Assembly: GCA_033239005.1 (NCBI GenBank)
Contig: BSQZ01000080.1
Location: 1,386,501-1,450,500, forward strand
From: Lamellibrachia satsuma
Taxonomy: Eukaryota; Annelida; Polychaeta; Sabellida; Siboglinidae
Length of the DNA stretch: 64,000 nt
Reading direction: 5' to 3'
In this document: positions 53,591-64,000 of the stretch, in pieces
Layout: the number at the start of each line of letters is the position of its first letter
Position numbering within the stretch: position 1 is the stretch's first letter
Made by a program: the position numbers and the translations under genes
Notes under the pieces: model-generated
The model's input: only the letters and a program-made list of their open reading frames with translations
Told to the model about the DNA's origin: nothing
Databases searched by the model: none

Positions 53591-55901
53591 ACAGGGGCGA
53601 ACGTTTTCGTAGACAGGACGGTGCGGCGTGATATCTCGAGCTGCCCGGCCCACACAATCAGTCTTTGTCTGCAACCAAATAGGACAGACGGAATACATGT
53701 TACACCAAAATGTCTGAAGCGGCAGACTGATGAGCGGCGGTAAACACGTTGTTGCTGAAGTGACTAGAATATCGTATCGATTGCTAGATGACTAACGCAT
53801 ATGCTTTGCTGACAAAGCCAGAAAGCGGTTTTTACTGCCAGCGTCGTCGGAATGACGCCCGAGAGCGTATGTCGCCCGGCTGCGGTCGAGACATTCGCCA
53901 GTTGAAGGCACATCGACGAATTGATAGCAACTAATAGCTAAGAGCACGAGACACGGGCGTTTACGCAGTTGTACAGACTTGCATACATGTTCCAGTTTTC
54001 TGTAGTACCGAAAATGCTTGCATTTTCCCGCATATAGAGTAATCCAGTTTGAAAACCCAAGAAGCAGTTTAAAATTAACGCGTGTCTGTTGTGTTTATTG
54101 ACGGCTGGTGTCGCGTGAGGGACGTTCCCGTAAAAATACTCACCGCAGATGCTCACGCGGGATCTTGTTTTTTGGGCAAAGCCCTTTTATCATAGGATGC
54201 GCATTCGTTTTTATAAAGAAACACGGTGATAAAGTACGATTATTGTATAGCCTACGAAAAACAGTTGCTATTGTTTGGGCACAAGCGGTTCGTGTTTACT
54301 GGGACGTATATTACGCCACACCGGTTTTAGCTAGTAGCCCTTCAACGTGTATTTATTGGAAGTATACGTGGCTTATTACTTACTTACTTAAAATCATGTT
54401 ATATATTATAAACTATATAATTTATATTCTAGCATATTGACCGTCCACATGTGTTTAGTGAACCACAATTAAACACAAAATTTGGCAGTTGTCTGTTTAT
54501 GAATATCAACATTGACGGTCATTACATTTGTGAATAGCTGTTGATATTGCCCAGTGCCCGAGGACAACATTGATCGGGTCAAACGTTCACGGGATCATGT
54601 GATAGGCATATCAGTAACATCCGTCAAATTACATTGATATATTTGGACGGAAACATTAAAATTAAACAAATAACGGTCGAATTAAATTACCAAAATTGTG
54701 GTACATTAATAGATCTGGGTGATCAATATGTACAGTTTATACTATATACTATGATTTTATGATAATATTATTTTACTTCGGACGGAATAACTTGGTAGCT
54801 CATAGAAGGTAAATGACAGTTATTACGTACAATTGTTCGCATCATTATGCATGTTTTTTAATTTGGAACAATTGTATAAAACACACGTAGCGTTGCGAAC
54901 AACCACCGAAGGGTAATAACGGGGTGAATTTCGAAAAAAACTAAAATCTTACGGATCCTTCCAGGGGTCGTATATGAACCCCTAAACGGTTTCCACCCGA
55001 TATGCAAAGCGTACAGGAGTAGCACACCAAACATACATACGCGATTATAGTAAGATAGTTAATGTTAAGCTGGGTTTACACGAGGCGATTGTTACGTCAC
55101 TGGAATTTTTTTTATGAAAAAGACCAAAAGTGGACCCCTCACAAAGATGTAAAGTTACCATGCCATTCAGGCATCGACACAAATTTTGCGCTTAAACGCC
55201 CCACGCTCAAACCCGGCACATTCCCGTAATGAGTAATCTAGGGCCCATTTTGGCCTCTTGCAAAGACGCATTCAGTGGGCTCTGTATAATACAGGGTGGA
55301 GTACTGTTTGTCATATCTGACGTGTCCGATACGGTCGGAACTAGTTATTTACGCTAGGATGCTGTCAACGCGTATAAAATGGTGCGTGGAATGACGACGG
55401 GCTTATTGTTTACGTTTTACCGCTGTCAAATATCTCTGCTTAAGTTTTTCCCGCACATTGTGCACAAAATGGCGCATTCGACGTCGACAGAACTATTGTT
55501 TACGTCATGGCGTAAAAATGACACACGAGGATATATCATTGTTTTACTTCCGTGTTCATGGCGTGCGAGTAAAGTGCGAGTAATTTTGAGAGGGTACCCT
55601 CTTTCGATGATTTTTTACCCTGAATAGGTATTTTATGTGCGAGAGAAAATGCACACTTGCATACTACGTCGCTTCTTGTGCGCACGTGATTAAATTTCGA
55701 ATTGCTGGTTAACAGAATAGTCATGTGTCAGTGATGGAAGGAACCCAATTTACCCTACTTTACCCTACTCTGTAGATCGAAGGATGCATCTAAACGGAAG
55801 AAGATGAACCTGATTCCTTTCCACCCACAACTTTACTTTTTCTCCTAATACAGATAAATTAAGATATCACGACGATCATCATCTGATACAATTTCTGCAT
55901 T

Positions 55902-55903
<2 letters not shown>
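53591..55903. other. No gene recognised between the paralogs
   Basis: AT-rich spacer. GGAACAATTGTATAAAACAC and on to GCGTTGCGA at 54865-54898 matches 17418-17452. The frame at 55379-55627 lacks support. Confidence 0.45.

Positions 55904-55964
<61 letters not shown>
55904..55964. repeat. (AT)n microsatellite beside a CR1 3' end
   Basis: Pure AT tract separated by ~12 bases (ACCGGAATATAT) from the 3' end of the CR1 fragment at 55976-56084. Confidence 0.95.
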
Positions 55965-55966
<2 letters not shown>

Positions 55967-55975
55967 GGAATATAT

Positions 55976-56084
55976 AAGAAGACAAGATTGAACAAGATTG
56001 TCATCCAAAGCAAAAAACAGATGGTAAGTGGACAATGAATTAAGTCGTTGGCTTATCAAGAATCCATTTTTTCATCAGCAGCGT
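55976..56084 (-). mobile_element. CR1 3' UTR fragment
   Basis: The minus strand matches the 3' UTR at 35330-35433: TTGATAAGCCAACGACTTAA, TTGTCCACTTACCATCTG, and tail repeats CAATCTTGTTCAATCTTGT. Strongly 5'-truncated. Confidence 0.8.
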
Positions 56085-56112
56085 ATCCAAGGGGGTCTTA
56101 GGGGGCTCAATA

Positions 56113-56448
56113 CCCCATAGGCCATTGAGGGGGGTGTCCGTGGCAAATATTACGGTAAAGGAACACGTATATAGGCCTACATAGGAACTAGTGTGTCAAT
56201 GTAAAGACTGAAGTATTAGCAGCCGGCTAATATTAACCCTTATGTAAGTAGAACGATACATGTGGATCCATGCCCAGGCCATGGAGCGTCTTAAATTAGG
56301 GGTCTCAAGACCCCCATACGCCATTGAGGGGGGTCTTAGACCCCCTGTGTCCGTGGCAAATATTACGGTAAAGGAACACGTATATAGGCCTACATAGGCA
56401 GGAACTAGTGTGTCATTGACAATGACCAATGTAAAGACTGAAGTATTA
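56113..56448. repeat. ~105-bp direct repeat, spaced by ~95 bp
   Basis: CCATTGAGGGGGGT...GTCCGTGGCAAATATTACGG...TAAAGGAACACGTATATAGG...GTAAAGACTGAAGTATTA appears at 56113-56218 and 56315-56448 with small indels. Confidence 0.88.
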
Positions 56449-57289
56449 TATGACTCTTAAATTAGGGGCTGTTTACGTACAGCGATCGATAATAGGTGTT
56501 ACTGACTTAGACCAAAATATTCCCGCACCTCAACTCTAATTAAAGTGGTTCTATCGTCGCCAGTTAACCATACAATACTAATCTTCAACGGCCATGGCTC
56601 ATAGCCCTATACTATAGTCTATTATGTCTTGGTTGAGCAATGCTTTGAATGAAACAAGTTGCTCGAGACTTAAGGTCAAGGCCGCCTGCATGTGTTGCCA
56701 TGACTACATGCCGAGCGTTCAACAACAGATCGCGGCGTAAACGGCAATTACAGCGACAGGTGGGTGCGTTCTTCCGTCGATCAGTCCAAAACTGCAGTTG
56801 GCTGATATTTCTATCTGAATATTCTACATTACTAACGCCCGGTTGTCTATTACTCTCCGGCTGTCAGAATTAGGCCTAATAATAATGTTCTTCCATTGGG
56901 ATAGCCACGCGCGTAGACATAGTTACGTAACTTCGTGACCCCGTGAGGTTAATTGGCAAATCTATCCGGCATCGGCACAGCCGTAGCCTCGTAGACGTAG
57001 GTGCATAATAAACAAACGAATGTTGTGAACAATTTAATCGGTGTCGCTGTGATGGAAGTTAAATTAATCAAATCAAAAGCATTTATTCAAACAGATCAAA
57101 CAAATTAGATGTAAATATTAAGTATACATAGAATATTGGTGAAATGCTCGAAAGGAGAAAGATTGAAGTAAGAATACTTATAATGTCATGTTACTTACTG
57201 TTTCTAGCAGCTTTTACACGTGATGTTAATTTCATAAATGATGAAGACGTGGGTATCATTACTTACGTTTTGGTAGATTATTATGAAAA
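56449..57289. other. No gene recognised
   Basis: The frame at 56649-56873 has no motif or junction support. Confidence 0.5.
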
Positions 57290-59350
57290 CGCATTGTGAC
57301 ATTAAATCTGCTTAGCATAACTTTCAAATAACTGTTTGATGTAGTGTGCTTTAAAACAGTGAAAAGAACGAATATCGGTAAAACAGACATTCAACGAATT
57401 CCACAGTTTGGTTCCATATACAATTAATGGCATATATATTCTATTAGTTGATGCACGGGTTCGTGAAAATTGATTTTGTCTTCGTGTGCAGCGCTTATTA
57501 TCATGCTTAACAAATAACCTTTGAATCGACGGCAATTCATTTTTTATGAGCTTTATACACAAATAGTAGTATTCTAAATTGTACAAAATCGGTAAAGTTT
57601 AAAATGCGTGCTTTGTAAAACAATGCAGTTGTGTGGTCGCACCACTGTGCATTGTGCATAAGCCGTATTACCTTCTTTTGTAACATATTTGTACAATGCA
57701 AATTTGTAGGATACGTATTTCCCCATATTTCCACACAATACAATAAATATGTCAAAAACAAAGTGGAATATAACATATACATACTACATCGGTCAAGTAC
57801 TGTACTTTGCTGCATCTATATATGACACTTATCAATAGTTTAGACTTTACTCGACTGATGTGGTCTTTCCAGTTTAATGAATTGTCGAAAAGCACGCCTA
57901 GAAATTTCGTAACTCGTACTCTTAATATTTGTGTATTTTTATCTTGATATTTATATCAGACAATTGTGCTCGACCAGAAAATAACATGTAATTGGTTTTG
58001 GCTATATTTAGACTGTGGGGCGCGATAGCATACCGGTTAGAAGGCCGGACTCTCAATCGAGAGAACCCGGTTTCAGATCCCATTGCGGTCGCTTCGAACC
58101 TTTAGCAAGTTTGATCACTGGCAATACAGACAGTGGTGGATATGTGAACGAATAGCCTTCGCGCAGCAATTGCAGCGTGGCTGAATACTTCCCACAGAGG
58201 TTGAGATGGCCTTGGAATGAACAGGTCTGCCAGGAGGTGAAGTGTAAAGCGCTTTGAGCAGTCCTATGGACCGGATACAGCGCTATATAAGAACGTACCT
58301 TTAGAGACAATTTGTTGATTGAGAACCATAATTTCTATAGTTCGTTGCATACAATATTTTCAAGCTGAATAGAAGATGTTCGTGTCATCAGCAAATAAGA
58401 TACATTTTACAAGTTTAGATACATTGCACATGTCATTGATGTACAGAATAAACAGCTTCGGACCAAGTATTGACCCTTGTGGAACTTCACATGTTACTCT
58501 GTGTGCGCCTGAGCTGTAGCCGTCAATGTCTACAAATTGACTACGATTGTTCAAGTAACTACTGGTCCAACTATACGCATTTCCACGAATGCCATAAACT
58601 TTTTTACACAGCAGTTGATGATCAACAGTATCAAAAGCTTTCTTGAGATATATAAATATACCTATCGCACATTTCTAACGGATGTGTAATATCGTCAAGG
58701 AAATTCTACCAAAGCGTGCGAAGTTGATATGCCTTCTCTAAATCCATATTGGCACGAGTTTAAAATAGTACAAGAATTCACAAAGCCTTCAAGTCGAGAA
58801 TTAAACAGTTTCTCTAGTATTTTAGATAACTTGTGGTAGAAGTGAAATGGGCCTATAGTTGGTAAATACATGTTTTTCACCAGATTTATATAAAGGTATT
58901 AGGCTGTTTTCATCTTGTGCGTGAAAACGCCACATTTAAATGACATATTACATATTATGCGTCATAGGTTCGGAAATACATTCAATTGCATTTTTATCGA
59001 GACTCATCGTATTGCCATCACAATCGGCCGAATATTTATTACCACAACTATTCACGCTGCGTATAACCTCTTCCTTATCGGTTGGTGTCAAAAACATAGA
59101 ACGTTCATTGCGTTTGCCCATATAATCAAGAACGGAGATGCCTAATGGAGTTTCAATATATTTAGCTAGCTCTGGTCCAGTGCTTGTAAAATACTTATTA
59201 AACGTGTTTGCTATAGTAGCCCTGTCACCAATAATAATACCATTGTTACCAAATTGAGTAGGATAATTGCAGTCCAGTCGAGATTTCCCCATGATTTTAC
59301 GCAAAATTTTCCCCAAGTCCCGGATAAGTTGCCCCGGTGCTCTGACAATA
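57290..59350 (-). pseudogene. LINE RT region, 5'-truncated, SINE-interrupted
   Basis: The minus strand reads from FGNNGIIIGDRATIANTFNK and YFTSTGP (RT lead-in), through NSRLEGFVNS...QYGFREGISTSHALVEF, CEVPQGSILGPKLFILYIND and ILFADDTNIF, to ...LNIAKTNYMLFSGRAQ, then LLYCVEIWGNTYPTN and LQKKVIRLMHNA and the C-terminal YGTKLWNSL region. Frameshifts are present (about 58690, 58620). A SINE lies at 58016-58300 between SINKLSL and NIAKTNY. Its 5' truncation point is within 50 bases of the acceptor of the paralog 2 exon. Confidence 0.83.
58016..58300 (+). mobile_element. tRNA-derived SINE inserted in a LINE
   Basis: The head GCGATAGCATACCGGTTAGAAGG (A box) and ...CGGTTTCAGATCCC (B box) frame a tRNA-like stem (CTCTCAATCGAGAG). 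The body ends in AAGCGCTTTGAGCAG and CGCTATATAAGAACG, a widespread SINE/L2 3' motif. Flanking TTTAGA copies (about 58008 and 58300) are a likely short target duplication. Confidence 0.82.
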
Positions 59351-59476
59351 ACAAAAACAACCACGCCACAACACCCTCATCGTTTATTTTCTTTGCAGCC
59401 GCAATTCTACCGCGGACGGTCGGCGCCACTTGGCGGACAACATCAACAGTCATTCGTAGAACAACAAACGCCAAAG

Positions 59477-61808
59477 ATGGCAGCACCGTGCATCGGTGTC
59501 GTGGGGCCTTTCTGCCCGCCGTTCCCGCAGATCCAGCAACACGCACAGACTGAGCGGAACCTCAACGACGACGTTCTGTGGGTGCAGAAACGCTACACAC
59601 CGAACGATCTGCGCTTCGACGCCCCCGTGCCGCGCTACAAGATGGTGTTGCGGGACGGGCGAACGATGCAGCCGCCGCCGATGCACTGGGTGAAGCCACT
59701 GAGGGCCAACCTACGCCACTACTGGCGGGACCGCGAGTCGCCGGCCATCTACTCGTCACAGCTGCAGGTAATATTGTTAATTGTTGCTAGTTCAGGTATA
59801 TTAGCATACGCTAATTTGGGACATGTCCTAGTTTAAACCAAATTCTAGGGCTAATTAGGAGAACTATCACGTATAAGGAGAAACATCTAATTGTACCCCT
59901 GAACAAAGCAATAGTTAAACCACATTTGGAATATTGTATTCAAGCACGAAGGCCATATCGTAAACAAGACATAGATAAGCTAGAAAGAATACAACGAAGA
60001 GCAACTAAAATGATTCCAGAATTAAGAGACCTTAGTTACGAAAGTCGCTTATTACAATGTGGTTTGACAACACTAGAGACCAGGAGACTAAGAGGAGACG
60101 AAATAGAAGTGTTTAAAATAGTGAACGGTTATGAGGATGTTGATAGGAATATGTTCTTCAAACTTAAAGAAGGCAGTAGAACCAGAGGACACAAAGCAGC
60201 ATTAGTTAAGGAGCAGTGTAGGTTGGACATGAGAAAGTACTCTTTCTCACAGAGGGTGATAAATGAATGGAACAAACTGCCAAATGATTGTGTTAATGCT
60301 AGTAGTGTGAATATGTTTAAAAATAGAATTGACAGATATCTGATAAGGGCGGGCTACACATAGATGAGAAAATTGTTGGACTCTCGTTAAGCCAATGTCT
60401 TCCTTGTCCACTTGCCATCTGGAACTTGTTGTTCGAGATGGCAATCTTGTTAAATCTTGTTAAACCACGTATCAGTTGTAGCCTACAACTTAGCCATGTT
60501 GAAATTAGCCCGGTGTACCCTGCTGCATGCGCGATCCAAGTTGTAGAAGGTAGAAGGAATATTACATGTATATGACAGTTTTGGTGCACGTCTTTTTTTC
60601 TGTATTTTAGATCAAATACACTGGATTTAAATTATATGTAACAAAATTAACATAACATGATAAACACATTTTCTTTCTCTGTGTCTCTCTATCGATCTCT
60701 ATATCGGTAGCGGTCTGTCTGTCTGTCTCTACTTGTCCGTCTCCCTCTCTCCTGTGTATGTGCGTGCGTGTGGTTCTGTCTTCGATAACATTATTTCCCT
60801 TCGCTACGTGTCAGACCCGCTGCGAGGAGTGGTCGACCCTGCGTGAACTGCTGCCGTCACGCGGGCGCGCAAGCATCTACCTGCAGCCACCGAAGTGGGG
60901 CACGGGAGCGTCGAAGCCACCCTACATGACAACCGACAGACAGCGGCAGTTCCCCATCGTTTGGTCACCCATGAGCAGGTCCGTGTACATTGACATCCCT
61001 GGGTATCGGGAGGGGGGTGGGTCTTGGGCAGTGGCACGTCCACCTGCTGCTGTTTCGAAGCCAGGGCAATTTCGTTCAACCCACTTTGCCTGCGTCTTTC
61101 GGAAGATACATTAAATGCTGTTCTACAGTACCAGGGGAAATAAAATATCCTATACAGAGTGTAGTTCTGTCACCGTAACCTGTCGTGGACTTACAGAGTG
61201 TTGGTCTGTATCTCCAACCCATTGATTCTAGCTCCATCGGCCGGAGCTGCTCCCGGTCGGGGCAGTGTGTACATCAGTAATGTACAACAGTGTGTACAGC
61301 AGTAATGAACAGCCGTGTGTACAACAGTAATATAGAGCAGTGTGTACAGCAGTAATGTACAGCAGTGTGTACAACAGTAATGTACAGCAGTGTGTACAGC
61401 AGTAATGTACAGCAGTATGTACAGCAGTGTGTACAGCAGTAATGCAGTAGCTGACTTTCTGCAGGGATCTATCAGTATATGGATGATTACTTCATCATTT
61501 ATCTCATGTTAATATGTTGTCATAATTGTAGATATAAGTTATACTTACATATATAAGACACTACTCGTCCTAATAGAGTACGACAGATGAATGTTACAAA
61601 TTATAAAAAGAGGATCGATCGGTCACCTGTGGGTAGCCTTGTTAAATAGCAGTAGGCTAAATATGCAGGGGAACATCGCAATCGCTGGCTAATCGCAACG
61701 TAGCATGCAACCAAAACACCTGCACGGAACGAGAGGGTTTACTGTGTTTTTCTACTCAGGTTCATCGACGAAATGCACAAGACAAACCGAGAGTTCCGAC
61801 TCTACTGA
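59477..61808 (+). CDS. Paralog 2: small protein of uncertain family, 3 exons
   Basis: Coding exons 59477-59767, 60815-60978 and 61760-61808 (phases 0 and 2) give 167 residues from the ATG at 59477 (AAGATGG context). The first exon extends up to an acceptor (CTTTGCAG at 59391-59398) and the frame stays open, so either a 5' UTR intron precedes it or the protein is longer at the N-terminus. Features: Pro/Cys start (GPFCPPFP), a basic middle (RYTPNDLRFDAPVPRYKMVL, HWVKPLRANLRHYWRD), ...LQPPKWGTG, then QFPIVWSPMSR joined to FIDEMHKTNREFRLY. No signal peptide or membrane segment. Same layout as paralog 1, 6 kb upstream, so a tandem duplication is likely. Intron 1 holds a CR1 3' fragment and intron 2 a SINE and a minisatellite. 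A sperm-axoneme role is only a guess from the tail motif. Confidence 0.75.
59845..60470 (+). pseudogene. CR1-like LINE 3' end in intron of paralog 2
   Basis: Starts near NQILGLIRRTITYK, continues QARRPYRKQDIDKLERIQRR, LSYESRLLQCGLTTLETRR and ends RYLIRAGYT-stop at 60363, then the 3' UTR with AATCTTGTTAAATCTTGTTAAA. The last 145 codons (59926-60363) are open. Most similar in text to the copy at 7740-9085. Confidence 0.9.
61030..61230 (+). mobile_element. SINE-like sequence in intron 2 of paralog 2
   Basis: TTGCCTGCGTCTTTCGGAAG and CAGGGGAAATAAAATATCC match the SINE pieces at 21458-21640 and 22578-22720. The tRNA-like head is not clear here. Confidence 0.55.
61266..61448. repeat. ~25-bp minisatellite, about seven copies
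   Basis: GTGTGTACAGCAGTAATGTA plus CAGCA recurs with small changes; the last unit is shortened. Inside intron 2 of paralog 2. Confidence 0.92.
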
Positions 61809-62329
61809 AACCACTCACCCGTGATTACATGGAGTCATGGCACTGCTGATATGGAGTCCACTGGTCGCCAGTGACGTAATCGAAAAGGCGTCGAATGAAC
61901 AGCGACATATTTAAGCAGATTTGAGCCCTTTGGTAGTTTGTAGCCGACGTGTCTTACAACCACACCAGTATTAAAATGGAAGCATAATGTTGAAGTGGAG
62001 TCTGAATCACGTTAATCCTGTCGGTATTACAACAGAAGCACACTTATCTTGTAATGCCAGGTAAGATCATAAGAGCATTTAACATAGCTGATATTCAGAT
62101 TTGGGAGTAGATGTGGTGTCTTCTAGTAATTACAGTTGAAGCAGTAATGCTATTTTCGATCCAATGAGGTGTGTAAGGTGTCATAACAATGTCTAGAGAA
62201 ATAATGTTGTTGAGATTTACAACGGAATAAGATATTGGCGTCACTTGTTTGCCACGCAAAAACCGTGTAGCATTTAAACAGGTGAAGTTCACAGACGTAT
62301 ATAGTTATTCTAGTAATCGCTTTGCAGTG
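61809..62329. other. 3' flank of paralog 2, no gene
   Basis: Likely includes the 3' UTR. No AATAAA was pinned down with confidence. Confidence 0.4.
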
Positions 62330-62456
62330 AAACAATGCACTTTGTCTTCTAATAGTTGTAAAACAATGTACTTTGTCTTCTAATAGTTGTGAAACAATGC
62401 ACTTTGTCTTCTAATAGTTGTGAAACAATGCACTTTGTCTTCTAATAGTTGTGAAA
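62330..62456. repeat. 31-bp minisatellite, four copies
   Basis: CAATGCACTTTGTCTTCTAA followed by TAGTTGTGAAA at exact 31-bp spacing (anchors 62341, 62372, 62403, 62434). Confidence 0.95.
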
Positions 62457-62535
62457 AAATGCAGCGTCATTACTTAATTAAGTCAGGTGATGTTCTTCTA
62501 ATAATATCACGGCATTGAAATAATGCCGTATTTAC

Positions 62536-62668
62536 ATGGGCGGATCCAGGGGTGTCCATCCGGTGGTGTCTGTGGGCGGATCCAGGGGTGTCCACCAGGT
62601 GTCTGGGCGGATCCAGGGGTGTCCACCATGTGTCTGGGCGGATCCAGGGGTGTCCACCAGGTGTCCGT
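62536..62668. repeat. ~31-bp minisatellite, four copies
   Basis: GGGCGGATCCAGGGGTGTCC plus ACCAGGTGTCT. The first copy has a few extra bases. Open frames on both strands here are repeat translations. Confidence 0.94.
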
Positions 62669-63030
62669 GCTTGTTCCTCCGATGAAGACATTTCTAACAC
62701 AACAACTATGAACATTGTCGCTATTACCGTCATTTGTCAACAGTCGTTCTGATTTGTCCCTCCCCCGCCCTGCCTTATCCTCGTAGTAGCTGCCCGTAGT
62801 AAAAACGGTTATTATATGTGAAAAACAGAATATCGCCATGAGACGCCACTGCTATGACGCCACTCAACATAGATGATGTGATACAGATTCTGGAGACGCA
62901 TAATTATGGGGATTATGTAGTCCTCAGTGTAAGATAATACAGAACAAAAGTATTGCCGTCATCGGCCAGCAGATCCAGTAGAATATCAAATCCAAAATGC
63001 GAAAGGCGCTGACGAGGCCTGTGACATAAT

Positions 63031-63032
63031 CG

Positions 63033-63076
<44 letters not shown>

Positions 63077-63077
63077 T
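63031..63077. repeat. (CGTG)n microsatellite
   Basis: About 11 units of GTGC/CGTG tetranucleotide. Confidence 0.95.
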
Positions 63078-63289
63078 ATCCTGTAGAACAACCTGGTGCC
63101 TTTTCCAGGGTCTGGATCAGCCCATGATTTATATCAGGTGATATTTGTAAGTAATTGCTGTGTCTTCTAATAATCACACATTCGTGTGTAAATGCCGTGC
63201 CCTGACAGTATTTAAAACAGGCAGTATTTATACGTAAATGCCGCGCTTTAATCACGTGGTTTTCGTAAATAAATTTGGTGCCTTATGAT

Positions 63290-63510
63290 AGTCACACTGC
63301 AGTGAATCAATGTTGTAAATTAGTGTTATGAGAAAGTTTCAATTAGATGATATTCGTATATCAATGCTGTACCTTCGAACAATCTTGCTGCAGTGAAACA
63401 ATGCTGTGGATTAATGTCGTGACAGTATTTAAATAAGGTGATATGGCACCGCAGATGATATCCACACTTAAATGCCGTGCCTTATAATAATCACATCGCG
63501 GTGAAACAAA
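63290..63510. repeat. Diverged ~100-bp tandem-like repeat
   Basis: GCAGTGAAACAATG-like anchors recur near 63297, 63390 and 63498, each followed by related AATGCCGTGCC/AATGCTGTACC text. Similar words near 62325 suggest an older, wider array. Confidence 0.45.
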
Positions 63511-64000
63511 GTTGACAAAGACATTTTATATTCCATATCAAGTATGTTACGATTCATTCCGTACACTGCACAGTAGAGTTGCGTTTGTCTTCATCAGATA
63601 ACAATTTATCCGTGTGCTCACAATAAAGACAGTATTAAATGCAAGTATTACCAAATTGGCTGCGTCGGTTTATCAAGTGACTAATCCAGTTTCCACGGTA
63701 GATCTGAATACATCCGCTTGTCTGTATTAGGCTCAACTATTCCTCAGTAGGTGGCAGCACTGCTTATTGAGCACACTAAAGATTGCAGACAGCGTGTGGA
63801 CAAACTGTTACTATGCAGCAGCAAACGAAGCAAAGTCACAAAAAGACCACGGATCCATTCACCAAAGATCCCAAGAACCCTCCAAGGACCCCTCTCTGAA
63901 CCCTGCTTTATATTTAAAGCCTTCTTTCAGCTAGGCACTACGCTGGACCCGACACGTTCGGTGAAGAACAACTTCAGTATAACGACCTGACCACACACGA
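63511..64000. other. No gene recognised
   Basis: The frame from 63751 to the window end lacks motifs; a truncated exon cannot be excluded. Confidence 0.35.

Noticed and set aside
52331..59767. Single gene joining paralog 1 exon 1 to the 59399 exon
   Set aside because: Phase 0 would permit it, but each locus has its own complete set of later exons with matching phases and terminal motif, so two genes are simpler.
62470..62839. Minus-strand ORFs with TPGGHPWIRP repeats
   Set aside because: Frames through the 31-bp minisatellite.

Overview
This window reads as nuclear DNA of a non-vertebrate animal. Genes are split by GT-AG introns, intergenic DNA is AT-rich, (AT)n and minisatellite arrays are frequent, and a large share of the sequence is retrotransposon. 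The mix of CR1-like and other APE-type LINEs, one of them with a 2A-like peptide, a Ty3/gypsy element, tRNA-derived SINEs and small DNA-transposon derivatives would fit an invertebrate deuterostome or a lophotrochozoan. I cannot name the species from the sequence alone.

Cellular genes: (1) An ER-lumenal FKBP2-type prolyl isomerase lies on + at 20874-24035 in four coding exons, with a signal peptide, complete FKBP core residues and a C-terminal KDEL. (2) A ZFAND3-like A20/AN1 zinc-finger gene lies on - at 26299-28945, convergent with FKBP2. It has five short exons, none of them an obvious long ORF. Its first exon was not found. (3) A tandem pair of related small genes lies on + at 52331-53590 and 59477-61808 (171 and 167 aa by my splicing). 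Both have three coding exons with the same intron phases and a shared C-terminal motif. I do not firmly recognise this family; the tail recalls some sperm-axoneme microtubule inner proteins. Weaker candidates are a possible first exon at 7393-7605 (-) and a single-pass membrane ORF at 9382-9792 (-).

Transposable elements, left to right: a broken hAT-like transposase (119-1465); a LINE on - with a 2A-like motif and a deleted RT core (1747-4460); a CR1-like 3' half on - (7740-9085); a LINE C-terminus (11330-11640); two antisense LINE fragments (13290-15870), one with an in-frame 51-bp minisatellite; a CR1-like copy split by a ~1.3 kb insertion (18035-20640); an older LINE (29516-31119, tail 35434-35715) carrying a nested CR1 with intact ORF1 and broken ORF2 (31125-35433); a BED/hAT remnant (37740-38215); a young Ty3/gypsy element on - (40230-48512) with almost identical LTRs and a 4-bp target duplication; a LINE on - (57290-59350) carrying a tRNA-derived SINE; and CR1 3' ends at 55976-56084 and 59845-60470. 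Small DNA-transposon derivatives include a 379-bp hAT-type MITE (29102-29480) and a ~340-bp foldback element (49267-49606).

No operon, CRISPR or bacterial-style system is present. The most notable items are the paralog pair of uncertain family, the 2A-like LINE, recurrent (AT)n tracts at LINE breakpoints (twice at the same RT codon), and the young gypsy element whose frames appear broken mainly by single-base homopolymer changes. All splice junctions were read by eye and are not backed by transcripts.
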